This document shows, piece after piece, positions 1 to 5,232 of a stretch of DNA of 9,585 bases. The translations under genes were made by a program, and so were the position numbers. The stretch spans positions 15,078-24,662 of the forward strand of contig PLKY01000259.1 of NCBI GenBank assembly GCA_003140785.1. The letters run 5' to 3'. The stretch is from Acidobacteriaceae bacterium. Lineage in GTDB: Bacteria; Acidobacteriota; Terriglobia; Terriglobales; Acidobacteriaceae. The notes beneath the pieces were generated by a model that saw nothing but the letters and a program-made list of their open reading frames with translations, did no database searches and had not been told where the DNA came from. Position 1 is the first letter of the stretch. Each line of letters begins with the position of its first letter.

Positions 1-167
1 CGATGACCGAGCGGGCTCACTTCGAGCTGCGCTTCGAATCGTTCAACACGTTTAACCACACCCAGTACAACGCAATTGACGACAAGAACACAGACGGCGC
101 CTACGGTCAGATCACCAGTACATCGGACCCGAGAACGCTCGAACTGGGCGGCAAGTTCGTCTTCTAA
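1..167 (+). CDS. C-terminal end of a TonB-dependent receptor-like outer-membrane protein (partial)
   Basis: This is the 3' end of a gene whose start lies outside the window. Reading in frame from base 3 gives 54 residues to a TAA stop at 165-167. The visible part has the pattern RFESFNTFNHTQY, then a Gly/Tyr/Gln stretch, then RTLELGGKFVF. The family's last barrel strands usually look like this, ending in an aromatic C-terminal residue recognised by the Bam machinery. It resembles the large carboxypeptidase-regulatory-like/TonB (Oar-type) receptors abundant in Acidobacteriota, which sit in the outer membrane and are thought to import large or complex substrates. The plug domain, N-terminal domain and substrate cannot be judged. 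A strong terminator follows 15 bases after the stop, so the transcript probably ends here rather than continuing into the TPR gene. Family assignment is good; specific function is unknown. Confidence 0.75.
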   Translation, partial: MTERAHFELRFESFNTFNHTQYNAIDDKNTDGAYGQITSTSDPRTLELGGKFVF

Positions 168-182
168 ATCAACCCTCAACCG

Positions 183-220
183 GGGCGCGGCGGGCAACTC
201 CCGTCGCGCCCTTTTTCTTT
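183..220 (+). terminator. Rho-independent terminator after the receptor gene
   Basis: A 12-bp stem is formed by GGGCGCGGCGGG (183-194) and CCCGTCGCGCCC (200-211), with one G-T wobble and a five-base loop CAACT. It is followed directly by TTTTTCTTT (212-220). The position just after the receptor stop codon and the T-rich tail make it a convincing intrinsic terminator for the plus strand. Confidence 0.88.
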
Positions 221-263
221 GATGGGTCGATTTGCAACCTGCAATTGTCGCAAGAGAAAATTG

Positions 264-350
264 ATGGAGACGCAAAGTGCTTCCACGGCATTCTCGGTAC
301 GCCAAATGAAGGCAATCTTGGACATGAGTCGTCGCAAGGCGCGAAGGTGA
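264..350 (+). other. Short upstream ORF overlapping the TPR gene start
   Basis: A 28-codon reading frame starts at ATG 264, with further in-frame ATGs at 306 and 324. It ends at TGA 348-350, overlapping the GTG start of the TPR gene (347-349) in another frame. Its last codons read MSRRKARR, very basic, just before the weakly charged signal peptide of the TPR protein. It may be a translational-coupling leader, a remnant of the true signal-peptide n-region displaced by a frameshift, or chance. No clear ribosome site supports it. Confidence 0.3.
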
Positions 351-1540
351 ACCAGACACTCTGCAAATTGATCGGTGTTGGACTTCTCTCGGCCTCGAGC
401 CTTTGCGTGGCCCAAACACAGGCCGCTGCGATCCTTCGGCAAGAGGCTCTAACACTCGAGCAGCAAGGGAAAAACCAGGAAGCCGAACTGAAATGGCACG
501 CCATTCTTACGGCGCAACCGCGAAACCCTGAGCCCCTCGCCCACATCGGCCTGCTGGAAGCGCGACAGGAACACTACAAGGAAGCTGTGCCCTTCTATCG
601 CAAGGCGCTCGCCCTCAATCCAAATGTTCCGGGATTGAGGCTCAATCTCGCTCTGGCTCTCTTTAAAGGCGGCCAACTCAAGGAATCCATTCCTGAGTTT
701 GTATCCCTGCGCAAGAGCGCGCCCGCCAACTCTCCTGACGCGCAGAGGGCAACCATCCTCATCGGCATGGCCTACTATGGCCTCGCCGATTACGCAAAGG
801 CCGCGCCCAACTTGAAAGAAGCTGCTGAAGCCGAGCCTTATAACCTGCCGCTCCTACTAGCGCTCGAGCACAGTTATCTTTGGTCCAACCAGTACAAGTA
901 TGTTCTCGATGTCTATCGCCAGATTCTCGCGCTGAATCCCGATTCAGCCGAGGCAGACATGGTCGCCGGCGAAGCACTCGATCAGATGAAGGACAATGCC
1001 GGTGCTACGGACATGTTTCGTGCCGCGGTGAAAGCCGATCCTAAACAGCCCGACGCGCATTTTGGCCTTGGCTATCTCCTCTGGTCGCAAAAGCAATATC
1101 CCGAAGCGGTACAGGAATTCCAGGCCGAGCTCGCCAACGATCCCAAGCATGTGCAATCGATGCTCTATCTAGCCGATGCCGATATCCAGATGGATCGGGT
1201 CAGTGAAGCAGCCCTGCTGCTTGAATCGACTGTGAAGCTCGATCCGTCGCTTCCCCTGGCCCATCTCGATCTCGGAATCGTCGCTGCCGAATCCGGACAT
1301 AACGACGAGGCGCTTCGAGAACTCACTCGTGCCGAAAGAATGATGCCGGACGATGTGAACGTTCATTGGCGCCTGGCCCGGCTCTATCGCACGATGGGCA
1401 AAAAAGAAGAAGCCAAGGCGGAATTCGACAAAGCCAGCAATCTGAATAAGCAGGCGGATGAGGCACTTTATAAGAAGATTGCTAACGGGAGTGCACATCC
1501 CCCGCAGGGCCAGACGCCCCCCGCACCACCCGAAAAATAA
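347..1540 (+). CDS. Exported tetratricopeptide-repeat (TPR) protein
   Basis: The product is 397 residues from a GTG start. The frame is open back to a TTG at 245, but the GTG at 347 places a hydrophobic segment (about residues 7-22, ending SLCVAQTQA) at the N-terminus as a signal peptide, so I prefer it; the ribosome site is weak. About ten degenerate 34-residue TPR units follow from about residue 27 to 380, with the usual small/aromatic spacing and units ending in ALNPN, ALNPDS, ADPKQP and KLDPSLP. The last 15 residues are a Pro-rich tail. TPR arrays bind other proteins, so the likely role is a periplasmic or envelope scaffold; no catalytic domain is seen. It lies after the receptor gene but is separated from it by a terminator. 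Its stop is two bases from the convergent small gene's stop. The partner is unknown. Confidence 0.85.
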   Translation: MNQTLCKLIGVGLLSASSLCVAQTQAAAILRQEALTLEQQGKNQEAELKWHAILTAQPRNPEPLAHIGLLEARQEHYKEAVPFYRKALALNPNVPGLRLNLALALFKGGQLKESIPEFVSLRKSAPANSPDAQRATILIGMAYYGLADYAKAAPNLKEAAEAEPYNLPLLLALEHSYLWSNQYKYVLDVYRQILALNPDSAEADMVAGEALDQMKDNAGATDMFRAAVKADPKQPDAHFGLGYLLWSQKQYPEAVQEFQAELANDPKHVQSMLYLADADIQMDRVSEAALLLESTVKLDPSLPLAHLDLGIVAAESGHNDEALRELTRAERMMPDDVNVHWRLARLYRTMGKKEEAKAEFDKASNLNKQADEALYKKIANGSAHPPQGQTPPAPPEK

Positions 1541-1542
1541 GA

Positions 1543-1737
1543 TCATTTTGTCTGAACTTGTATTTCAAACGAATGCCCGCGCAGGAGTAGTTGCGCCAGC
1601 GCTTTCTCAGGGCAGATATGCCTGGCCTCGATGCGATCAAGTTCAATCGCTGTCTCCACGTCTGACGCGACCGTTAGAAAGCAGTAGAGGCAGCGAGTGT
1701 TCGAGCTTCCGTTTTCATTGCGTGAGCGGCTGTACAT
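1543..1737 (-). CDS. Small protein with CX2C...HXC motif, possible zinc-binding, function unknown
   Basis: The product is 64 residues from an ATG at 1737. On the minus strand AGGA lies five bases before this ATG, a good ribosome site, which is why I choose it over the upstream GTG at 1821. The protein has Cys16-x-x-Cys19 and, after a helical Glu/Asp-rich stretch, His40-x-Cys42, followed by PEKALAQLL. The four residues could bind zinc or form a redox pair; this is inference from spacing only. There is no signal peptide or membrane segment, so it is probably cytoplasmic. The gene converges with the TPR gene, two bases between stops. Nested palindromes lie 65-84 bases upstream of its start and may carry an operator. 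I recognise no named family. It could still be a chance frame, but the ribosome site and coherent composition argue for a gene. Confidence 0.6.
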   Translation of the reverse strand: MYSRSRNENGSSNTRCLYCFLTVASDVETAIELDRIEARHICPEKALAQLLLRGHSFEIQVQTK

Positions 1738-1801
1738 TGGGTTCCTGTTTTGGTGGGATGTAATTTGTGGGACTTCTCGATAGTACGAGTCTTTCGATTT
1801 T

Positions 1802-1821
1802 TCACCGGTGACTTTTGTCAC
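1802..1821. promoter_or_regulatory. Nested palindromes, candidate operator
   Basis: TCACCGGTGA (1802-1811) is a perfect palindrome. It overlaps a second perfect inverted repeat, GTGAC-TTTT-GTCAC (1808-1821), so three TCAC/GTGA half-sites lie in 20 bases. The site is between the 93-residue protein gene and the 64-residue protein gene, upstream of the latter on its strand. A weak -10-like TACTAT follows on the minus strand. No T-tract follows the hairpin on either strand, so a terminator is less likely. The binding protein is unknown. Confidence 0.4.
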
Positions 1822-1867
1822 GACCTATTGTGAGGTTTGCCCTTCAATTCCTTTTCGCTATCGTTAG

Positions 1868-2149
1868 CTACAGCTTCACATTTTGGTTTGTATTTCTACG
1901 CAACTGCCAGCAGGGTGTTAAATCACCTTGTGGAAAAAGCGAAATAGAACAAGGCTCATCGAAAGTCCCAACGTAGTCGTACTCAACTTTATTGTTCTTG
2001 AGTGGAACGACCAACGTGCGACTCACGGTGACAGTCGATTGCGGCGAACCTTGCAGCTTGAATGCAATCCAATCTCCTGCATACGTGGCGACAAAACCAG
2101 CCGCCAAAACCAACGCAATGCGGAACAACCAGCGGCCAATCTTTCTCAC
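1868..2149 (-). CDS. Single-pass membrane protein of unknown function, coupled to eutBC
   Basis: The product is 93 residues from a GTG start. The eutC stop lies five bases upstream and GAGGAAG within the eutC end serves as ribosome site about ten bases before the GTG, so this is the third gene of the eutB-eutC operon. Basic residues (Arg2, Lys3, Arg6, Arg10) precede one hydrophobic segment at about residues 8-28. The remaining 65 residues are probably extracytoplasmic by the positive-inside rule. They contain two cysteines, Cys67 and Cys80, flanking SLFPQG and TPCW, which could form a disulfide. A cleaved signal peptide is possible but the segment lacks a clear cleavage site. No domain or known EUT component is recognisable; it is too small for a permease and unlike shell proteins. 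Reality as a gene is well supported by position and composition. Confidence 0.75.
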   Translation of the reverse strand: MRKIGRWLFRIALVLAAGFVATYAGDWIAFKLQGSPQSTVTVSRTLVVPLKNNKVEYDYVGTFDEPCSISLFPQGDLTPCWQLRRNTNQNVKL

Positions 2150-2154
2150 TACGT

Positions 2155-2913
2155 TCAGCCTTCCTCGATCAGATGGGATTCTTCCTTCAGCGCAATCCCC
2201 GTGAGCTTGCGGCGGCGCGCTTCAGATAGATAGAACACCAGTTGCGCGGCAGCCTCCGCATAGCCTAGTCCCTCGGAGCGAATGTTTGAAATGCAATTGC
2301 GCTCGGCATCCATGCGCCCAGGCCGAGGCTCCCAAGTCACGTAGGCGCCCAGCGAATCGGGCGAGCTCAGCCCCGGACGCTCCCCAATCAACACCACGCA
2401 AAGCTGTGCACCAAGTGCCGCGCCGATCTCATCCCCGATGGCAACGCGGCCCTGCTCAACGATACAAATGGGCGCCAGGCGCCAACCCTCCAGCCACGGA
2501 AGCAGGCTCTCAAGCAGCGGCGTTGCGTGCCGCTCGACCGCAAGCGCAGAAAGCCCATCGGCAACGATCAGAGAAAGATCGCATCGTCCGATCTGCAGGT
2601 CTGCGAGTGCAGCGGCGCTGCGTTCATCGAGCCTTCGTCCCAGATCGGGCCGCTGCAGATAAACGCGTCGATCTGCCGCCATCGAGTTCAACCGCATCAC
2701 ATCGTCGCCCGAGATCGCGCCAATCGCCGCAGACAGAGCCGCTGTTTCCAATCGCGCATGCACCGCGTCGCGAGCCTGTGCATGCGCCCGCTGAAATTGG
2801 AGCAGGTCGCTCGTTCGCTGGCTCACTCCTGTGCGTCCAAGCCCAACTCGCGCCGGCGTCAGAGCGCGCAACCGCGCCACCCAAGAGGCTGCCGCTGCCG
2901 CGATTTCGCTCAT
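2155..2913 (-). CDS. eutC: Ethanolamine ammonia-lyase small (beta) subunit
   Basis: The product is 252 residues and closely matches EutC. It forms with EutB the adenosylcobalamin-dependent lyase that converts ethanolamine to acetaldehyde and ammonia; EutC helps hold the cobalamin. Characteristic stretches are LTPARVGLGRTG (18-29), VADGLSALAVERHATPLL (117-134), VVLIGERPGLSSPDSLGAY (173-191) and ERNCISNIR (204-212), followed by YAEAAAQL and EARRRKLTGIALK. The ATG start (2911-2913) overlaps the eutB stop by ATGA, indicating translational coupling and equal expression. It is somewhat shorter than the enterobacterial protein (about 295), lacking an N-terminal extension. The downstream membrane-protein gene begins five bases after its stop. 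Nothing in the sequence suggests damage. Confidence 0.96.
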   Translation of the reverse strand: MSEIAAAAASWVARLRALTPARVGLGRTGVSQRTSDLLQFQRAHAQARDAVHARLETAALSAAIGAISGDDVMRLNSMAADRRVYLQRPDLGRRLDERSAAALADLQIGRCDLSLIVADGLSALAVERHATPLLESLLPWLEGWRLAPICIVEQGRVAIGDEIGAALGAQLCVVLIGERPGLSSPDSLGAYVTWEPRPGRMDAERNCISNIRSEGLGYAEAAAQLVFYLSEARRRKLTGIALKEESHLIEEG

Positions 2914-4289
2914 ACCGGCAGCAGCTTCTCTGGATGATTCGCTTCCAACCGCAGCCTCCTGAACTCGTCACCCGCGAGCCACGCTTCGAATTCCGGTGCC
3001 GGCCTGAGGCCAAGGACCTTCCGCACATAGAGCGCATCGTGAAAGCTTGTGCTCTGATAGTTGAGCATCACATCGTCCGCCCCCGGCACGCCCATAATGT
3101 AATTCACGCCCGCCGCGCCTAGCAGCGTCAGCAGCGTGTCCATGTCGTCCTGATCGGCTTCTGCATGATTGGTGTAACACACATCGCACCCCATCGGCAG
3201 GCCGAGGAGCTTCCCGCAGAAATGATCCTCCAATCCCGCGCGCACAATCTGTTTGCCATCGTACAAGTATTCGGGCCCAATGAACCCCACCACGGTGTTC
3301 ACCAGCATGGGATCGAAGTGCCGGGCCACTGCATAGGCGCGCGCCTCGAGCGTCTGCTGATCCACGCCGTGATGCGCGTTGGCTGAGAGCGCCGAGCCCT
3401 GTCCCGTCTCGAAGTACATGACGTTCGTCCCCATAATGCTATCTGCGCAATGCGCGCCGCGTCGCAGTTCCTTGCCTGCTTCGTGCGCCTCCGTCAGCAA
3501 CGACAAGCTCACACCGAAGCTGCGATTCGCGGCCTCTGTGCCGGCGATCGACTGGAAGATCAAGTCCACAGGCGCGCCGGCTTCGAGCGCGGCCATCTGT
3601 GTTGTGATGTGCGCCAAAACGCAACTCTGCACCGGAATGTGAAAGCGCTGTCGCAACGCATCGATCAGTCGCAATAGACGCGTTGTCGCAACTACGTTAT
3701 CGCCCGCGGGATTGATGCCGATGACCGCGTCCCCAGACCCAAGCAACAACCCGTCGAGAATCGAAGCCGCGATCCCCATCGCATCGTCGGTCGGATGATT
3801 CGGCTGCAGTCTTGCACTGAGTCGCCCAGCAAGCCCGACCGTTGTACGAAAGCGCGTGACCACGCGAATCTTTGCCGCTGCGGCAATCAGATCCTGCACC
3901 CGCATCAGCTTGCTCACCGCCGCGGCCATCTCCGGCGTAAGGCCGGATGCGAGTTCCGCAAGCCGCTCCGGCGTCGCGTCGTCCGACAGCAGCCAGTCCC
4001 GCAGCTCACCCACGGTCAGCGAACGCACCGGTGCAAACGCGCCCGCATTGTGCGTGTCGACAATCAGCCGTGTCACCTCGTCCTGCTCGTAGGGAATGAC
4101 CTGCTCTGAAAGAAAATGTACCAACGGCAAATCGGCAAGTGCAAACTGCGCGGCCACGCGCTCTTCCGCCGAGCCGGCCGCTACTCCAGCCAACACATCC
4201 CCACTGCGCAAAGGCGTAGCCTTGGCCAGCAACTCTCGCAAGCTCTCAAAGGTGTAACGTGTGTTGCCGATTGTGGAGGCGAAGGCCAT
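2910..4289 (-). CDS. eutB: Ethanolamine ammonia-lyase large (alpha) subunit
   Basis: The product is 459 residues, the catalytic TIM-barrel subunit of coenzyme B12-dependent ethanolamine ammonia-lyase. The open frame reaches 4355, but ATG 4289 gives a start (MAFASTIGNT) that aligns with the enterobacterial N-terminus. With this start, Arg160, Gln162 (SARLQPN) and Asn193 (GINP) fall at the positions known for the Salmonella enzyme. The catalytic Glu in YFETGQGSALSA is residue 294 (287 in Salmonella), Phe336 lies in VVGFIGPEYLYDG, and Asp369 in MGCDVCYTNHAEAD. All substrate-contact residues are therefore present and activity is expected. A roughly seven-residue insertion precedes the catalytic Glu relative to the enterobacterial protein. 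No strong ribosome site precedes the start. It leads the eutB-eutC-orf93 operon, with no reactivase, permease or shell gene in view, which suggests cytosolic ethanolamine use as nitrogen or carbon source. Confidence 0.97.
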   Translation of the reverse strand: MAFASTIGNTRYTFESLRELLAKATPLRSGDVLAGVAAGSAEERVAAQFALADLPLVHFLSEQVIPYEQDEVTRLIVDTHNAGAFAPVRSLTVGELRDWLLSDDATPERLAELASGLTPEMAAAVSKLMRVQDLIAAAAKIRVVTRFRTTVGLAGRLSARLQPNHPTDDAMGIAASILDGLLLGSGDAVIGINPAGDNVVATTRLLRLIDALRQRFHIPVQSCVLAHITTQMAALEAGAPVDLIFQSIAGTEAANRSFGVSLSLLTEAHEAGKELRRGAHCADSIMGTNVMYFETGQGSALSANAHHGVDQQTLEARAYAVARHFDPMLVNTVVGFIGPEYLYDGKQIVRAGLEDHFCGKLLGLPMGCDVCYTNHAEADQDDMDTLLTLLGAAGVNYIMGVPGADDVMLNYQSTSFHDALYVRKVLGLRPAPEFEAWLAGDEFRRLRLEANHPEKLLPV

Positions 4290-4383
4290 CGGAGTGCTTT
4301 TAGCGTATCCGAAACGCGAAGCCCCGCAGAACGAAACATTCGAATCGCCGTGCATCTTAACGTCACGATGAAACCTTGAGGTT

Positions 4384-4398
4384 ATGCTTTTGGAGCAT
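4384..4398. promoter_or_regulatory. Short inverted repeat in the eutB/CPBP divergent region
   Basis: ATGCT-TTTGG-AGCAT is a perfect five-base-arm inverted repeat about 95 bases upstream of the eutB start. It shares the TGCTTT half-site with the repeat at 4473-4490. It could be an operator for the eut operon; with arms this short, chance is a real alternative. Confidence 0.25.
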
Positions 4399-4472
4399 CT
4401 TCGGAATACACCTAGACTGCTTAAGGGTCGTGAAACGCGTCTTCTTCTTGAGGAAAAAGCTACTTGGGTGTG

Positions 4473-4490
4473 TGCTTTCGGTCTAAAGCA
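4473..4490. promoter_or_regulatory. Inverted repeat TGCTTT-N6-AAAGCA, candidate operator
   Basis: Perfect six-base arms TGCTTT (4473-4478) and AAAGCA (4485-4490) flank CGGTCT. The repeat lies immediately upstream of the candidate -10 element at 4504, covering the place of a -35 box for the CPBP gene, a typical location for a repressor or activator site. The regulator is unknown and no regulator gene lies in the window. Confidence 0.35.
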
Positions 4491-4500
4491 ACTCCGAAAA

Positions 4501-4515
4501 TGCTATAACCCGGAG
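4501..4515 (+). promoter_or_regulatory. Candidate extended -10 promoter and ribosome site of the CPBP gene
   Basis: TGCTATAAC (4501-4509) fits an extended -10 element (TG-n-TATAAC); no good -35 is present at 17 bases. GGAG (4512-4515) lies eight bases before the ATG at 4524 and suits a ribosome site. A start of transcription seven bases after this -10 would remove the GGAG from the message, so either the promoter call is wrong or the transcript has almost no leader. Confidence 0.35.
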
Positions 4516-4523
4516 CGCATTCC

Positions 4524-5180
4524 ATGTCGCGCAGCCTTCTTATCGTCGAATTCCTGATTGTCTTTATCGCATTGCCTCTCGCGTACCGATTCTCCCCGGT
4601 GCGCATTCCCGCGCTTCCTTTGCTATGGGGGGTCTGCGGCTACGCCGCGTGGCAGTTGCTGCGCGATCCGCGATTCGACCGCTCGCTGCTTTGGAACGCC
4701 GCGCCGCTCACCCATCACCTGGGTTCAATCCTCCTCATCTTCGTGCTTGCAGCTGCGGGTATCTGGCTTGGTGTTCATTGGTTCGCGCCCACATTTGAAT
4801 GGGGCCTTCTCCGCCAGCAAACGGCGTTCTGGGCCGTCGTGATGCTGGCTTATCCAGTTCTCTCCGTGTATCCGCAGGGAATCCTCTACCGCGCGTTCTT
4901 CTTCGAGCGCTATGCCGTTCTGTTCCCGGGCAGGTGGACCATGATCGTCGCCAGCGCTGCAGCCTTTGCTTTCCTGCACATCGTCTTTCGCAACACGCTC
5001 GCCGTGGCGCTTACATTCGCGGGCGGACTTCTTTTCGCATTTCGCTACGCCGAGACCGACTCGCTGCTGACCTCCAGCGTGGAACACGCCCTCTACGGCT
5101 GCTGGCTTTTCACCGTCGGGCTCGGCCAGTACTTTTATCACGGAACCATTGCAACGGTTGGAAGAGTCATCCGGCGATGA
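4524..5180 (+). CDS. CPBP/CAAX-type intramembrane protease homologue with altered glutamate motif
   Basis: The product is 218 residues with about seven hydrophobic segments (roughly 5-22, 31-45, 65-87, 102-116, 139-157, 158-172, 192-205), an integral inner-membrane protein. The CPBP (Abi, Rce1-like) family signature is EExxxR, FxxxH and a third helix with a conserved His. Here the second and third are present: FAFLH at 148-152, and EHALYGCWLF with His188 followed by GLGQYFYHG. The first reads YPQGILYR, with Gln118-Gly119 in place of Glu-Glu and Arg123 kept. Gly119 is encoded by GGA at 4878-4880, one base from a Glu codon. Proteolysis may be lost or altered; the family also includes non-protease roles. 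The start has GGAG eight bases upstream. It is transcribed alone, divergent from eutB and convergent with glk. Substrate unknown. Confidence 0.85.
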   Translation: MSRSLLIVEFLIVFIALPLAYRFSPVRIPALPLLWGVCGYAAWQLLRDPRFDRSLLWNAAPLTHHLGSILLIFVLAAAGIWLGVHWFAPTFEWGLLRQQTAFWAVVMLAYPVLSVYPQGILYRAFFFERYAVLFPGRWTMIVASAAAFAFLHIVFRNTLAVALTFAGGLLFAFRYAETDSLLTSSVEHALYGCWLFTVGLGQYFYHGTIATVGRVIRR

Positions 5181-5182
5181 AA

Positions 5183-5208
5183 AAAGCCAGCCGGAATCGG
5201 CTGGCTTT
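5183..5208. terminator. Bidirectional terminator between the CPBP gene and glk
   Basis: An uninterrupted 11-bp stem is formed by AAAGCCAGCCG (5183-5193) and CGGCTGGCTTT (5198-5208) with loop GAAT. It begins two bases after the CPBP stop and ends 24 bases from the glk stop. On the minus strand the stem is followed by a run of T (six A on the plus strand at 5180-5185), and on the plus strand by TTTCTC, so it can serve both convergent genes, better for glk. Confidence 0.88.
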
Positions 5209-5232
5209 CTCAATCTCAGCCCAGTTTGACCG

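Noticed and set aside
232..244. Small inverted repeat TTGC-N5-GCAA before the TPR gene
   Set aside because: Four-base arms are expected by chance and no promoter elements line up with it.
169..546. Minus-strand open frame across the terminator and TPR gene start
   Set aside because: It runs through a strong terminator hairpin and has Cys/Arg-rich composition typical of a noncoding frame.
2286..3122. Long plus-strand open frame (278 codons) across eutC and the end of eutB
   Set aside because: It is antisense to two clearly recognised genes, is Arg/Pro/Ala-rich with no domain, and arises from high GC at third positions.
4290..4355. Longer N-terminus of EutB from 4355
   Set aside because: The extra 22 residues have no counterpart in the family, and the start at 4289 puts active-site residues at their known numbers.
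4290..4523. Cobalamin riboswitch upstream of the B12-dependent eutB
   Set aside because: I looked for B12-box-like sequence and an extended structured leader and found neither; the region is only 234 bases and shared with a divergent gene.
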